Translations under genes and position numbers: made by a program | From: Synechococcus sp. AG-670-B23 | GTDB lineage: Bacteria; Cyanobacteriota; Cyanobacteriia; PCC-6307; Cyanobiaceae | Length of the DNA: 64,000 nucleotides | Direction of reading: 5' to 3' | Assembly: GCA_003209165.1 (NCBI GenBank) | Contig: QCSL01000001.1 | Span: 1 to 64,000 of the forward strand | In this document: in pieces, positions 35,386-44,907 of the stretch | Layout of the letters: each line of letters starts with the position of its first letter | Position numbering within the stretch: position 1 is the first letter of the stretch | Notes under the pieces: model-generated | Databases searched by the model: none | Told to the model about the DNA's origin: nothing | What the model saw: the letters and a program-made list of their open reading frames with translations, nothing else

Positions 35386-37416
35386 TTGAACAATCCCATC
35401 CAACCCGGAGACACCGTCGCGGTTGTTCTTAAGGGTTCCCCACTCATCGGCCGTCTTCTGTCCATCAAGGGCAGCAAGGCGGTTGTTTCTTTTGGCGGTC
35501 AACGTCGGGATCAGGGCCTCCCCCTGCGAGACCTGATTGCTATCGATCCGGATCATCTGTTCGATAACAGCGTTCTGCCCGCCCCCGAGCAGGTGCAGGA
35601 CAGTGCCCCATCAGCCCGGGCCGTCGTTGAGGCCTGGCAGCTGCTTGAAACAGATCAACCAGGCGGAATGGCTCGACTCAGCCTCTGCGAACTGGGAGAG
35701 CTTGTACTGACACCCCTCAACCTCGAAGGTTTGGCAGCCCTCTGGAGCTGGTTGCTTGGGCCCCAGCAGTTGTTCCGCTGGAGGCGTGATCGCATGATCC
35801 AACCGCTCACCAGGGAGGAACGGGCCAGTCTGCGGCGCCAACGCCGTGCTGAGCGCCACGCGCAACAGCATGAACAACGGCAGCTCGCGTTGCTCCGGGC
35901 GGAGCGTGCCCTCAGCGACGATGAACGCCTCGAACTGGGCCAGGTTTGGAATGAGCGCTTCAGCCACTGGATTCAGCTGCTGAAAGACAATCCCGCGGCG
36001 GTGGGCTCCGACTTGGATCTCCAGCAATGGTCGGCACCGTTATCGATCGGATCTGATGCCGCCGATCTGCGGCAGTGGTTGAGCGTGCGTGGGTTGCTCG
36101 ATCCCAATGAGCCCATTGGCCTGAGAGGCAGCGTCTGGTCTTGCAGTTTTCCCACTGATCTGTTGGAGGAAGCGAATCGCCTCGTTGCGTTGTCCAGAGA
36201 GGAGCTGCCTGGGGATGAGCAGCGAATCGACCTCACCGACCTGGCCACCTACAGCCTGGACGATGCGGGAACCCGCGAAGTTGATGACGCGCTCTCCCTG
36301 GAGCGTCGTGGCGGCGTTGATTGGATCTGGATCCACATCGCTGATCCCAGTCGGCTGATCGGCATCGACTCCCCCCTCGATCAGGAAGCCAGACGTCGGG
36401 CCACCAGTTTGTACCTGGCGGAGGGTATGATGCCCATGCTCCCTCTGGAGCTGGCAGCCGGTCCCCTCAGCCTGCTGGCCGGGCAGCGTTGTGCCGCCTT
36501 GAGTGTGGCCGTTCGCCTTGATGACGATGGTGCTGTAACGGAACAACGGATAGCGCGCAGCTGGATCCGACCCCGCTACGGACTGACTTACGCCGACGGG
36601 GATGAGCTGATCGAGTTGGCCCCCCCGGGCGATGAATCCTTGTCGGATTTAGCGAGGCTGTTGAAGCAGCGCATGCGCTGGCGTCGCTCCAACGGGGCCG
36701 TCATGTTTGACCGACCCGAAGGACGCTTCCGCCGCAGCGATGCTGTACTGAGCCTTCAGGTTATTGATCCGTCACCCTCTCGATTGATGGTGAGTGAAGC
36801 GATGCTGCTGATGGGGGCAGTTGTCGCCAACTTTGGTCAACAGCACAAACTCCCGCTTCCATACCGCAGCCAACCTGCAGCGGAGTTGCCAAGTAGCGAT
36901 GAACTTGACCGCATCCCAGAGGGACCAGCGCGCGATGCGGCAATCAAGCGTTGCCTGAGTCGTGGCATACAGGGCACACGACCCATGCCCCATTTCAGCC
37001 TCGGATTGGCCGCCTATGTGCAGGCGACATCACCGATACGTCGGTATGCGGATCTTGTGGCTCACCGGCAGATCCTTGCCCAGCTTTCGGCTGTTCCACC
37101 CATGAGCGAGGAGCGTCTGGGGGAACTGATCGACGATCTTGACGACCCGCTTCGGCAATCCATTCAGATCAGTCGCGAGGATCAACGCCACTGGCAACAG
37201 GTTTGGTTTGCGGAACGTCAGAGCACCGTCTGGTCTGCCGAATTCTTGCGATGGTTGCGCCCCCAGGATCGCTTGGCCCTGGTTCATGTCAGCGACCTGG
37301 CAATGGATTTGGTTGGTTGTGTCGCTTCAACAGACCCTGCGCCAGGCGACACCCTGGAGCTCAAGGTGGGTCGCGCTGATCCCGTGCGCGGTGAATTGCA
37401 GCTTCAGATGGGGTGA
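35386..37416 (+). CDS. rnb: Ribonuclease II family exoribonuclease
   Basis: A processive 3'-5' RNA exonuclease of the RNB family, 676 residues from TTG 35386. It has the catalytic aspartate cluster LDDAGTREVDDALSLE near residue 290. GVDWIWIHIADPSRLI follows, and the C-terminal catalytic motif TSPIRRYADLVAHRQI lies near residue 545, so it should be active. An N-terminal KOW/SH3-like beta segment (GDTVAVVLKGSPLIGRLLSI) is typical of the cyanobacterial/plastid type. It differs from the second RNB protein at 58.4 kb, which lacks these motifs. The 3' end overlaps the convergent FAD gene by 13 bases. Confidence 0.92.
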   Translation: MNNPIQPGDTVAVVLKGSPLIGRLLSIKGSKAVVSFGGQRRDQGLPLRDLIAIDPDHLFDNSVLPAPEQVQDSAPSARAVVEAWQLLETDQPGGMARLSLCELGELVLTPLNLEGLAALWSWLLGPQQLFRWRRDRMIQPLTREERASLRRQRRAERHAQQHEQRQLALLRAERALSDDERLELGQVWNERFSHWIQLLKDNPAAVGSDLDLQQWSAPLSIGSDAADLRQWLSVRGLLDPNEPIGLRGSVWSCSFPTDLLEEANRLVALSREELPGDEQRIDLTDLATYSLDDAGTREVDDALSLERRGGVDWIWIHIADPSRLIGIDSPLDQEARRRATSLYLAEGMMPMLPLELAAGPLSLLAGQRCAALSVAVRLDDDGAVTEQRIARSWIRPRYGLTYADGDELIELAPPGDESLSDLARLLKQRMRWRRSNGAVMFDRPEGRFRRSDAVLSLQVIDPSPSRLMVSEAMLLMGAVVANFGQQHKLPLPYRSQPAAELPSSDELDRIPEGPARDAAIKRCLSRGIQGTRPMPHFSLGLAAYVQATSPIRRYADLVAHRQILAQLSAVPPMSEERLGELIDDLDDPLRQSIQISREDQRHWQQVWFAERQSTVWSAEFLRWLRPQDRLALVHVSDLAMDLVGCVASTDPAPGDTLELKVGRADPVRGELQLQMG

Positions 37417-39191
37417 ACGTGCACCCCAGTGATCCGGATCCAAGGTCCCCAGGGATTTTTGATGCCACGGAGGTTAAGCCGTTGGCCTGAGTGATCAGAA
37501 GCAGCCAGCCAGTGATGAACCGCCGGTTCCAGGGTGATTAGAGGCCAGATCTCCTCTGCCGTCTGCAACAGGTACCCCTCCTTAGCGTTGCCCCTGACCA
37601 CACCGCTCAGATCGATTTCATGACGCTGATTCGGTGCTTGATTCAACCCTGGCTGTTTCAGATCGGAGCTTGAGGCACCTGCAAGATGGCCCCTCGCATT
37701 CAGTTGATCCGGCTGAGCTAGGCCTCGCGTTTGGGCCTCGACCCAGTGGGGATGCCAGTGGGGCCAGTCCCAGATCGGGAGCACTGCAGCAGGGGCTTGT
37801 GGCTCGTGAATCAGTGCCAGTTGGATTTCATCGACCGCCAGATCGCCAATGGCACACCCCTGTCGAACGGCCAGGGCCGCTGCAAGACCAGCCGCCTGGC
37901 CAAGATTCAGAATCAACGGTTGAAGCCGCGTTGCCCCGTTGGCCATGTGGCTGACACTGAAGCCTTTCTCCGCCATCACGAGGTTCGTGAGGGAATCCGA
38001 GATCAGTGCATCAAATGGGATGCAAAAGGGTGTACCGCTCCAACGTCCGCCCCAACGCACACTCTTTGGAGCAAGCGGCCAGTCTTCCCCTGGGTAGTGA
38101 TGGTCATTGGCATAGGTCCCCACAGCGATGCTGGTGCAGCGTCCCTGGGCATCGATTGGGAGCGGTCCCCGCAAAGCGCCCGTCGAGATGGGCAGCAGGT
38201 CGCGTTCCGTGACCGTTGTTCGACCAATCAGCCGCCGACTTTCACGCCAGTACGGCATCAAAGCCAGGCTGGGGTCTTCTCCCGGAAAGGCGTTGCCGGG
38301 AGCAATCCAACCGCCGCTGCATTCCGACAGCGCAGCAAGAAAATCCTTGCTGTGCCCCTGCATCTCTCGGGCCAGCTGAGCACGAACCTGGCCATCAGCG
38401 CTGAGGGCTCGATCGAGGCCTTGATGCCAGTCATTGCCCTCCAGGGGCCAGTTCAACATCACGAGGCCCTCTGGCAGTCGGCCGTAGGTCACAGTTTTTT
38501 CGAGGCCGAAGTTGGCGGTGCTCCGATGAAATGGGCTCCGTGGAATTGCATCAACAGGGTGCTGAACCAGCTCCCCATGCAATTGCCCCATCACCACCCA
38601 GGTGGGTGACTGAATGGGTTGGTTTTGAAAGAAAGCTTCGCTCTCCAGCCGGGACTGTGCAGGGGCGCTGGGCTCATCCCATATTTCCTTGGCTTCCCAA
38701 CCCCAGCGAAAGGGGGCTGAAGTGTGGGAGAGCAGATCACCCAGGTCACTTCCATCAATAAAAACCTTCGCGGCATAGGTCTCCACCCCATCAGTGCTGC
38801 GGATCTTTAGGGAATGGATGCGCCCTTGGCAGCATTCCACCTCCTCCAGCATGGAGCCAGGACGCCACTCCAGTTTCGGCTCAGTAGCCACCCAACGTTG
38901 CAAGATCTGTTCGGCTGTTTGCGGTTGGTATCCAAAACAACTCACCCAGTTGTGGTCCAGGCCCGTCGGTTCCTCCAGCTCCAGCTGTCGGAGAAAAGCA
39001 CCCCAGAGTCCCGTCTGCCAGCAACTCAATTCATGGCCATCCGGAGCGCAGACTCCAGCCGAACTCACCATGCCCCCCAGCCAGGGGCCTGGGGTGAGCA
39101 GTGTCGTGTCAGCCCCTGATCTTGCGCTCTGCAGCGCAGCTGCGACACCACCACAACCGCCGCCCCAAACCACCACGTCGCGTTGCGTCAT
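37404..39191 (-). CDS. FAD-dependent oxidoreductase (FAD_oxidored type)
   Basis: A 595-residue flavoprotein. The N-terminal Rossmann motif reads VVVWGGGCGGVAAALQSARSG near residues 5-25. GPWLGGMVSSAG follows, then a second FAD contact (KVFIDGSDLGDLLS) and a late NLGQAAGLAAALAV near residue 455. This layout fits the FAD-dependent oxidoreductase family PF12831. No signal peptide is visible. Its natural substrate is not known. It lies convergent to rnb and divergent from metG with about 86 bases between starts. Confidence 0.82.
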   Translation of the reverse strand: MTQRDVVVWGGGCGGVAAALQSARSGADTTLLTPGPWLGGMVSSAGVCAPDGHELSCWQTGLWGAFLRQLELEEPTGLDHNWVSCFGYQPQTAEQILQRWVATEPKLEWRPGSMLEEVECCQGRIHSLKIRSTDGVETYAAKVFIDGSDLGDLLSHTSAPFRWGWEAKEIWDEPSAPAQSRLESEAFFQNQPIQSPTWVVMGQLHGELVQHPVDAIPRSPFHRSTANFGLEKTVTYGRLPEGLVMLNWPLEGNDWHQGLDRALSADGQVRAQLAREMQGHSKDFLAALSECSGGWIAPGNAFPGEDPSLALMPYWRESRRLIGRTTVTERDLLPISTGALRGPLPIDAQGRCTSIAVGTYANDHHYPGEDWPLAPKSVRWGGRWSGTPFCIPFDALISDSLTNLVMAEKGFSVSHMANGATRLQPLILNLGQAAGLAAALAVRQGCAIGDLAVDEIQLALIHEPQAPAAVLPIWDWPHWHPHWVEAQTRGLAQPDQLNARGHLAGASSSDLKQPGLNQAPNQRHEIDLSGVVRGNAKEGYLLQTAEEIWPLITLEPAVHHWLAASDHSGQRLNLRGIKNPWGPWIRITGVHVHPI

Positions 39192-39277
39192 TGGAGGGGG
39201 TTTGGGGCGTGGATCGCGATAGGCATGATCGTTAGAGTCTGACGTCGCTGCGGTGCAGCGGAGTTCGAATTTTTCTG

Positions 39278-40822
39278 ATGTCTTACACCCTTACGACTCC
39301 GCTCTATTACGTCAACGATCGGCCGCATCTGGGCAGCACATATACGACCTTGGCCTGCGACGCCTTGGCACGGTTCGAGCGCTTATGCCTGCAAGAGGTG
39401 ACCTTTGTCACCGGCGTTGATGAGCACGGTCAGAAGATTCAACGCACGGCGGAACGTCTGCAGCTCAGTCCTCAGGACCACTGCGACCGCGTCAGCAGCC
39501 GCTACCGCGACCTTTGGAAGCAGTGGGGGATTTCAGACGACCGCTTCGTTCGCACCACGAACCCGAGGCACCTCAAGCTGGTGGAGCAGTTCTACGAGCG
39601 GGTCAAGGGATCCGGCGACATCGTTGCCGGGAAACAAACCGGTTGGTACTGCGTCGATTGCGAGGAATACAAGGATGATCCGGCCGAGGCTGAGTCCCCG
39701 TCATGCCCGATCCACCGCAAGCCTCTGGAATGGCGCGATGAAGAGAATCTCTTCTTTCGACTCTCTCGCTATCAAACCGCCATCGAGGAATTAGTCGCTC
39801 GGGATGACTTCATTGCCCCCGCCAGCAGACGTCAGGAAGTTCGAAATTTTGTCGCCCAGGGGCTTCGCGACTTCTCCATTTCGCGGGTGAATGTGTCGTG
39901 GGGATTGCCTGTGCCCGACCATCCCGGCCACACCTTTTATGTCTGGTTTGATGCCCTGCTCGGCTACTTGACGGCGCTGCTCGATGACGGGGACCCGGTG
40001 TCTCTTGATCGGCTTGCCTATTGCGGTTGGCCCGCCTCCGTGCACGTCATCGGCAAGGACATTCTTCGCTTCCATGCCGTCTTCTGGCCTGCCATGTGCA
40101 TGTCTGCCGGACTTCCTGTACCACAAAAGGTTTTTGGCCATGGCTTCCTCACCCGGGAGGGCCAGAAAATGGGCAAATCCCTTGGCAATGTGCTGGACCC
40201 GGAACTGTTGCTGGATCGATGCGGCACCGATGCCGTTCGTTGGTATCTCCTTCGGGACATCCAATTCGGAGATGACGGAGATTTCCAGCAACAACGCTTT
40301 GTGGATCTGGTCAACAACGACCTGGCCAATACCATCGGCAACCTGCTTAACCGCACATCGTCGATGGCCCGCAAGTGGTTTGATGACTGCGTACCCCCTG
40401 CTGGGTCTGCCTCCAATCCTGACCATCCCCTGGCCCTCAAGGCCGCGCAAAGCGTCAGCAAAGTGATGGAGGCGATGCCGCAGTTAGCGTTCAAGACTGC
40501 GGCCGAGTCGATTCTTCAGTTGGCAATTGCGGCGAACGGCCATTTGAATGACAAGGCTCCTTGGAGTCGCATGAAGGAACCCGGCCAAGAGACGAGCGTG
40601 GCCGAAGATTTATTCGCTGTTCTGGAGACCACCCGTCTTGTTGGTCTTCTGCTCGCCCCGCTGTTGCCCGACCTCAGCGAGCGGATCCTTGCACAGCTTG
40701 GCCAGAGCCTGGATTCAAACAACTGGTCGAATCAGCTGAATTGGGGCAGGCTGACCAGCGGTTCCACACTGCCGAAGCCAACACCTGTAATGCAGCGGTT
40801 GGAACTGGATGAACCGCTCTGA
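39278..40822 (+). CDS. metG: Methionyl-tRNA synthetase
   Basis: A class I aminoacyl-tRNA synthetase, 514 residues. The HIGH motif appears as PHLGSTYTT near residue 15. A single zinc knuckle (WYCVDCEEYKDD with a later CPIHRKPL) lies in the connective peptide near 130-150. KMSKS is KMGKSLGN near residue 300. The anticodon-binding helices follow. There is no C-terminal dimerisation domain, as in other short bacterial forms. The start of lptC overlaps its 3' end by 14 bases. Confidence 0.96.
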   Translation: MSYTLTTPLYYVNDRPHLGSTYTTLACDALARFERLCLQEVTFVTGVDEHGQKIQRTAERLQLSPQDHCDRVSSRYRDLWKQWGISDDRFVRTTNPRHLKLVEQFYERVKGSGDIVAGKQTGWYCVDCEEYKDDPAEAESPSCPIHRKPLEWRDEENLFFRLSRYQTAIEELVARDDFIAPASRRQEVRNFVAQGLRDFSISRVNVSWGLPVPDHPGHTFYVWFDALLGYLTALLDDGDPVSLDRLAYCGWPASVHVIGKDILRFHAVFWPAMCMSAGLPVPQKVFGHGFLTREGQKMGKSLGNVLDPELLLDRCGTDAVRWYLLRDIQFGDDGDFQQQRFVDLVNNDLANTIGNLLNRTSSMARKWFDDCVPPAGSASNPDHPLALKAAQSVSKVMEAMPQLAFKTAAESILQLAIAANGHLNDKAPWSRMKEPGQETSVAEDLFAVLETTRLVGLLLAPLLPDLSERILAQLGQSLDSNNWSNQLNWGRLTSGSTLPKPTPVMQRLELDEPL

Positions 40823-41975
40823 AGAAAGGATGCTGGGTCGCTTGTCACGTTGTGGTTTGACGGCAGCCCTTGCCGCGAGCGCATTGCTGGCCGCCTGCAG
40901 TTCCCGCCGGCCTATCACGGTTGAACCCACGCCTTCGTTCGTATTCCGATCGCTGGATTTGAGTCAACGCGCCGACGATGGCAACCGTGACTGGGATCTC
41001 ACCAGCCCCGAGGCGCGTTATGACCTGACCAGTCGAACCATTCGTGCAAGACGTCCCGAGGGCATCCTCTATCGCGACGATCAACCTCACTACCGGATCA
41101 CCGCCGATCTCGCCACGGTGTTGCGGGATGGAGAACTCGTTGTCCTTGAAGGATCCGTTGAGCTACAGCAGTTGAACCAACGAGGGCTAACAATTGAGGG
41201 AGACAACCTGATTTGGACGCCATCGCAGTCGCGCATGGTGATCAATCAACGGCCCAAGGCCAATGATGGCCAGACGCAAATTCGTTCCCGCGAGTTGGCC
41301 TTCCAGCAAGACAACGAGTTGCTGGTGTTCAGCGGCCCAACCCAGCTGAACCGTGTTGATGAATCAAATGCTGCCTCCACAGTGGTGCGAGGTGGCAGCG
41401 GAACCTGGAATCTGAGGAGCGGTTTGATGCAGGCACCGGGGCCGGTGGAGGCCGTCCGCAGCAATGGCCGCACGCTCAGCGCTTCAGGGCTGGATGGCAA
41501 CACCCGCGAGGGTTACCTCGACCTCCAACAACCGGTCACGCTTGTGCTCGAAAACGACCGCGGACGCATCACCGCCGGTCTAACGCGTTGGCTTTTTTCG
41601 GCAAAGCAACTCCAATCCGATCAACCGGTTCAGGCTGTTTTGCAGAACAGCAAGGTGCAGGGCACGGGGTTCAAGCTTGATGAGCGCAGCGGCACCGTGA
41701 TTATTTCTAGTGGCTGTCGTGTGCTGCAGAAGATGGAAACGCTCACTGCCCAGCGTTGCGCCTGGAACTGGCGCAGTGAACAGGTTGTGGCCGATGGCGA
41801 TGTGGTTCTTCAGCGGACCAACCCGGAGCAGATCACTCGGGCCTCACGGATGGAGGCCAAGATTTCGGATGATGGCGAGATTCGTTTCGGCCAATCCGGA
41901 GCACGGGTTGAATCCACGATCAAGCTGAGTCCGGCGACACAGGAGAAACCTCGCCGGACCCAAGTGTCGTTCTGA
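40809..41975 (+). CDS. lptC: LPS export protein LptC-like
   Basis: A 388-residue envelope protein with an N-terminal hydrophobic segment (GLTAALAASALLAAC) that ends in a lipobox-like LLAAC, so it may be a lipoprotein. The body consists of repeated short beta strands as in LptC/OstA-like beta-jellyrolls (LVVLEGSVELQQLNQRGLTI, GNTREGYLDLQQPVTLVL). LptC bridges LptB2FG and LptA for lipopolysaccharide transport. The length exceeds the E. coli protein, as expected for cyanobacterial forms. A second ATG at 40830 is also possible. It overlaps the convergent CCB gene by 56 bases. Confidence 0.8.
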   Translation: MNRSEERMLGRLSRCGLTAALAASALLAACSSRRPITVEPTPSFVFRSLDLSQRADDGNRDWDLTSPEARYDLTSRTIRARRPEGILYRDDQPHYRITADLATVLRDGELVVLEGSVELQQLNQRGLTIEGDNLIWTPSQSRMVINQRPKANDGQTQIRSRELAFQQDNELLVFSGPTQLNRVDESNAASTVVRGGSGTWNLRSGLMQAPGPVEAVRSNGRTLSASGLDGNTREGYLDLQQPVTLVLENDRGRITAGLTRWLFSAKQLQSDQPVQAVLQNSKVQGTGFKLDERSGTVIISSGCRVLQKMETLTAQRCAWNWRSEQVVADGDVVLQRTNPEQITRASRMEAKISDDGEIRFGQSGARVESTIKLSPATQEKPRRTQVSF

Positions 41976-42576
41976 GCCGCTGGGTCCAGCCCTCCAGCCA
42001 TCGCTCATCCGAGCGGGTGAAACAACGGGGCGACCAGCCCCCCACAATCACAGCCCCGTCGTTTCCCATAGGGCACACAATGATGGCAGGGAGAGACGGC
42101 AGCATTCCGTCGAATTCCGCCCGTCCCGGAAAGAGTGTTGTGTTCACCAAGGAGATGGTTTGCTCACGCTCCATGGCCCGCCTGGTGATTGCTCCTGGTT
42201 GGAAATGCCCTTGACTGATCAGGCCCCGGCGTAGCACGACATGCTGACGCCAAAGCACGAGCACTGAAGCCGCTGGCGTTGCAGTCAGCAGCATGTGGCT
42301 GCCCCAGGCCAGCTCCTGTTTTTGAACATCGTTGAACTTATCGTCAATCACCAGACCCTGCTCTCCCTTCAACGGCACCTTCTCAGCTGATTTGGGATTG
42401 GCCTGTGTCCAGAGCACCGCCACTAGCATCAATCCCACCGCTGCCATCCCCGCCAGAACTTCTGCCCTTTGGAGTTCGGGTGTGACGGTCTCCGCCATGC
42501 CCGCATTCGTTACGGTCAGTCCCAGTAGCAAGAGCGCACAGATCAGAACGGCCCGGGCGGAATCTGGCATCAACAA
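41920..42576 (-). CDS. Cofactor assembly of complex C protein (CCB2/CCB4-type)
   Basis: About 218 residues with two N-terminal membrane helices (ARAVLICALLLLGLTVTNAG and VLAGMAAVGLMLVAVLW). A soluble domain follows, with GLVIDDKFNDVQKQELAWGSHML, SVLVLWRQHVVLRRGL and VGGWSPRCFTRSDERWLEG, matching the CCB2/CCB4 family. These factors help attach heme c-i (c-n) covalently to cytochrome b6. This is a photosynthetic electron-transport assembly role; topology is inferred. Confidence 0.83.
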   Translation of the reverse strand: MLMPDSARAVLICALLLLGLTVTNAGMAETVTPELQRAEVLAGMAAVGLMLVAVLWTQANPKSAEKVPLKGEQGLVIDDKFNDVQKQELAWGSHMLLTATPAASVLVLWRQHVVLRRGLISQGHFQPGAITRRAMEREQTISLVNTTLFPGRAEFDGMLPSLPAIIVCPMGNDGAVIVGGWSPRCFTRSDERWLEGWTQRLRTTLGSGEVSPVSPDSA

Positions 42577-42632
42577 AGGGTGCTGTCAGAACGCAATCAT
42601 CCTGCTCAAATACGAACACGTGCGTCCCTGCC

Positions 42633-43040
42633 ATGACGACCCCTGAGGCTTTTGCCGCCATTGCCCTTGCCGCCGTTGCTTGTGATGGAAAGCTGGGGCG
42701 AGATGAAGCACATGCCCTGCGTTGTCAGCTGGAGTACCGATCGCTCTACAACGACAGATCTGAAGCTGCAATGGGCGATTTGTTTGACAGGCTGCTGCTG
42801 CTGCTGCGGGAGCAGGGCGTTCAGGGCTTGATTACCACCGCCCTGCCCAAACTCAATCCAACACAGCAACAGTCGGCCCTGGCTGTAGCGGCGCATCTTG
42901 TCCATGCCGACCGAAAGATCACAGCAGAGGAGACCGACCTCTTGAATCAGCTCATCCGTCAAATGACGCTTCCGGACAACGAAGCCCGCATGGTTGTTGA
43001 AGCAATTGAAGCCCTGAACCGCGACATGCTGGACAGCTAA
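42633..43040 (+). CDS. TerB-like tellurite-resistance family protein
   Basis: A 135-residue all-helical protein. FAAIALAAVACDGKLGRDEAHAL near the start and AVAAHLVHADRKITAEETDLLNQL near residue 95 are two EF-hand-like acidic helix-loop-helix units typical of TerB/DjlA-N domains. They may bind divalent cations. No membrane helix is present. It is divergent from the CCB gene and 33 bases upstream of psb32. The tellurite name is historical; the real role is unknown. Confidence 0.78.
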   Translation: MTTPEAFAAIALAAVACDGKLGRDEAHALRCQLEYRSLYNDRSEAAMGDLFDRLLLLLREQGVQGLITTALPKLNPTQQQSALAVAAHLVHADRKITAEETDLLNQLIRQMTLPDNEARMVVEAIEALNRDMLDS

Positions 43041-43073
43041 CGGCAGACTGAGTCGGTAATAACGCTTGATGGG

Positions 43074-43745
43074 ATGTCCCTTTCCGCCCGACGCCTGTTG
43101 GCCAGCTTCCTCAGTTTCGGGGTTTGTCTGCTTCTTTGGGTGCCTGCCAGCCTTGCAATCGCACCTAGTGCCTTGGGTGGAAGCCTGCCGGATGCGCTGG
43201 TGATCGACGATGCAGACGTGCTCAGCCGCGCCAGTCGTGGCGAATTGGAAGCGAAATTGCGCAGTTTTGAGGATCAACGGGTGGATGCCCGTTTGATCAC
43301 GCTACGACGTTTGGATTACGGCATCAGCTTGAACAGTTTCGGTGAGGAACTTCTCGAGACATGGAGTTCCCCCACCGGCAATCCGTTGCTTTTGATGTTG
43401 ATTGAAACCGCCAACAAGCGGTCCGCCGTGGTTGCAAATCAGGAGCTGGAAGCTCAACTGCCATCAACCCTACTCAAAAGCACCGCTCGCACAACAATGA
43501 CCGTGCCGCTTCGAGAGGGTGATCGCTACCGCCAGGCATCAGTCGATGGTCTTACTCGACTCTCAACTGTTCTTTCTGGTGGGGAAGATCCCGGCCCTCC
43601 GCAGGAGATCGAAAGGGTCACCTTGCCAACCAACATCCCCACCAAGGCTGAAACCGCTGAGAGTGATGCCACGAAGTGGGTCATCATCCTTTTGGTACTT
43701 GGAACCATCATTCCGATGGCCACCTGGTGGGTGTTTTCACGCTGA
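43074..43745 (+). CDS. psb32: TPM-domain protein, Psb32-like
   Basis: A 223-residue protein with an N-terminal signal peptide (about 1-30) and a TPM domain at about 45-180 (ALVIDDADVLSRASRGELEAKL, NPLLLMLIETANKRSAVVA). A C-terminal membrane helix (WVIILLVLGTIIPMATWWVFSR) anchors it. The layout matches Psb32, a thylakoid-lumen factor that protects photosystem II and supports its repair. The gene lies directly before pxcA. Confidence 0.82.
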   Translation: MSLSARRLLASFLSFGVCLLLWVPASLAIAPSALGGSLPDALVIDDADVLSRASRGELEAKLRSFEDQRVDARLITLRRLDYGISLNSFGEELLETWSSPTGNPLLLMLIETANKRSAVVANQELEAQLPSTLLKSTARTTMTVPLREGDRYRQASVDGLTRLSTVLSGGEDPGPPQEIERVTLPTNIPTKAETAESDATKWVIILLVLGTIIPMATWWVFSR

Positions 43746-43758
43746 TTGAACGACTTCG

Positions 43759-44907
43759 ATGAGCCGCCGTAACTGGATCAACCTGTTCAGCACTAGCCAA
43801 AGCGTTGAACTGTCTGGGGATCTTGAGCGTGGTTACGACGCGGCTCTGCTCATCCAAAGTCTTGAACTGGAGTATTACGGCGACCGGCAGATCCGACCGG
43901 ACCTCAAGCTTTCCGTCCCGCGTGCTGTTCAGGCCACTATTTTGCGTCGCTTTAAAACGGCACTGGCCATCTGCCGTAATTCAGCAGCCAACCTTTCAGA
44001 TCAACGGGGCCAACTGGATTCCCAGGAGCTGCGTCAACTCCAACTGATTGAATCCGTCGTTAGCCGCTATGGATCCCGACGATCCAGCAGTTCACCCTCG
44101 ATCAGCCGCTCACCGGATGCCCTGCCCCGTTCACTCTTGGGTGTCTTCGACAGCATTCGGCTTCAGTTGGATCCTTCAACCGAGGACAGCGTCGTAGCCG
44201 GCTATCGACGCCGTCGTGATACCACTCTGATCTCACTGAGGGTCCTGCTGCTTCTCGTTCTGGTTCCCTTACTGGTTTCGCAAATTGCGGGGACCTATCT
44301 CATCTCCCCTGCGGTGAATCAGTTTTCACCCGAACTGCCTTTCCTGAGTTACCCCAAGCCTCAGCTGGAAGAGAAGGCTGCTGAAAAACTTCGTCTTTAC
44401 AAGCAAGAGCTTGAATTTGATGCCTTACTCAAGGGAGTCCAACCTCTTGATGGTAGTCAACTGCGCGACAAACTCACAGAAAAGGCGACAGAACTCAAGC
44501 ACGATGCTGATGAGGAAAGTCTCAAGGCGATCAAAAATGTCTTTGCAGATCTAGCCGGTCTGATCGCCTTCGCCGTGGTTTGTCTTGTTAGCCGTGACGA
44601 ACTACGGGTTCTTCGAGGATTTTTGGATGAGGCCGTTTACGGACTGAGTGATTCCGCCAAGGCCTTCGCCATCATTTTGTTCACCGACATCTTCGTGGGT
44701 TACCACAGCCCGGAAGGTTGGTCCGTTTTGTTGGAAGGCATTGCGGGACATTTCGGACTTCCATCTAGCCAGAGTTTCGTCAATCTGTTCATCGCGACGT
44801 TCCCGGTTGTGTTAGCGACGATCTTCAAGTATTGGATTTTCAGATATCTCAACCGTGTTTCTCCTTCTTCCGTCGCGACTCTCAAGGGGATGAATGGCAG
44901 TGGTTGA
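43759..44907 (+). CDS. pxcA: Proton extrusion protein PxcA/CemA
   Basis: A 382-residue membrane protein homologous to chloroplast CemA. The N-terminal soluble part (DLERGYDAALLIQSLELEYYGDRQI) is followed by about four membrane helices: LRVLLLLVLVPLLVSQIAGTYLI, FADLAGLIAFAVVCLV, AFAIILFTDIFVGYHSPEGW and FIATFPVVLATIFKYWIFRYLN. PxcA drives light-dependent proton extrusion across the cytoplasmic membrane. Its 3' end overlaps cobU by 14 bases. Confidence 0.93.
   Translation: MSRRNWINLFSTSQSVELSGDLERGYDAALLIQSLELEYYGDRQIRPDLKLSVPRAVQATILRRFKTALAICRNSAANLSDQRGQLDSQELRQLQLIESVVSRYGSRRSSSSPSISRSPDALPRSLLGVFDSIRLQLDPSTEDSVVAGYRRRRDTTLISLRVLLLLVLVPLLVSQIAGTYLISPAVNQFSPELPFLSYPKPQLEEKAAEKLRLYKQELEFDALLKGVQPLDGSQLRDKLTEKATELKHDADEESLKAIKNVFADLAGLIAFAVVCLVSRDELRVLRGFLDEAVYGLSDSAKAFAIILFTDIFVGYHSPEGWSVLLEGIAGHFGLPSSQSFVNLFIATFPVVLATIFKYWIFRYLNRVSPSSVATLKGMNGSG

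Noticed and set aside
37731-38609. 292-residue plus-strand ORF opposite the FAD oxidoreductase
   Set aside because: Shadow frame; the minus strand has an intact flavoprotein with a Rossmann motif.
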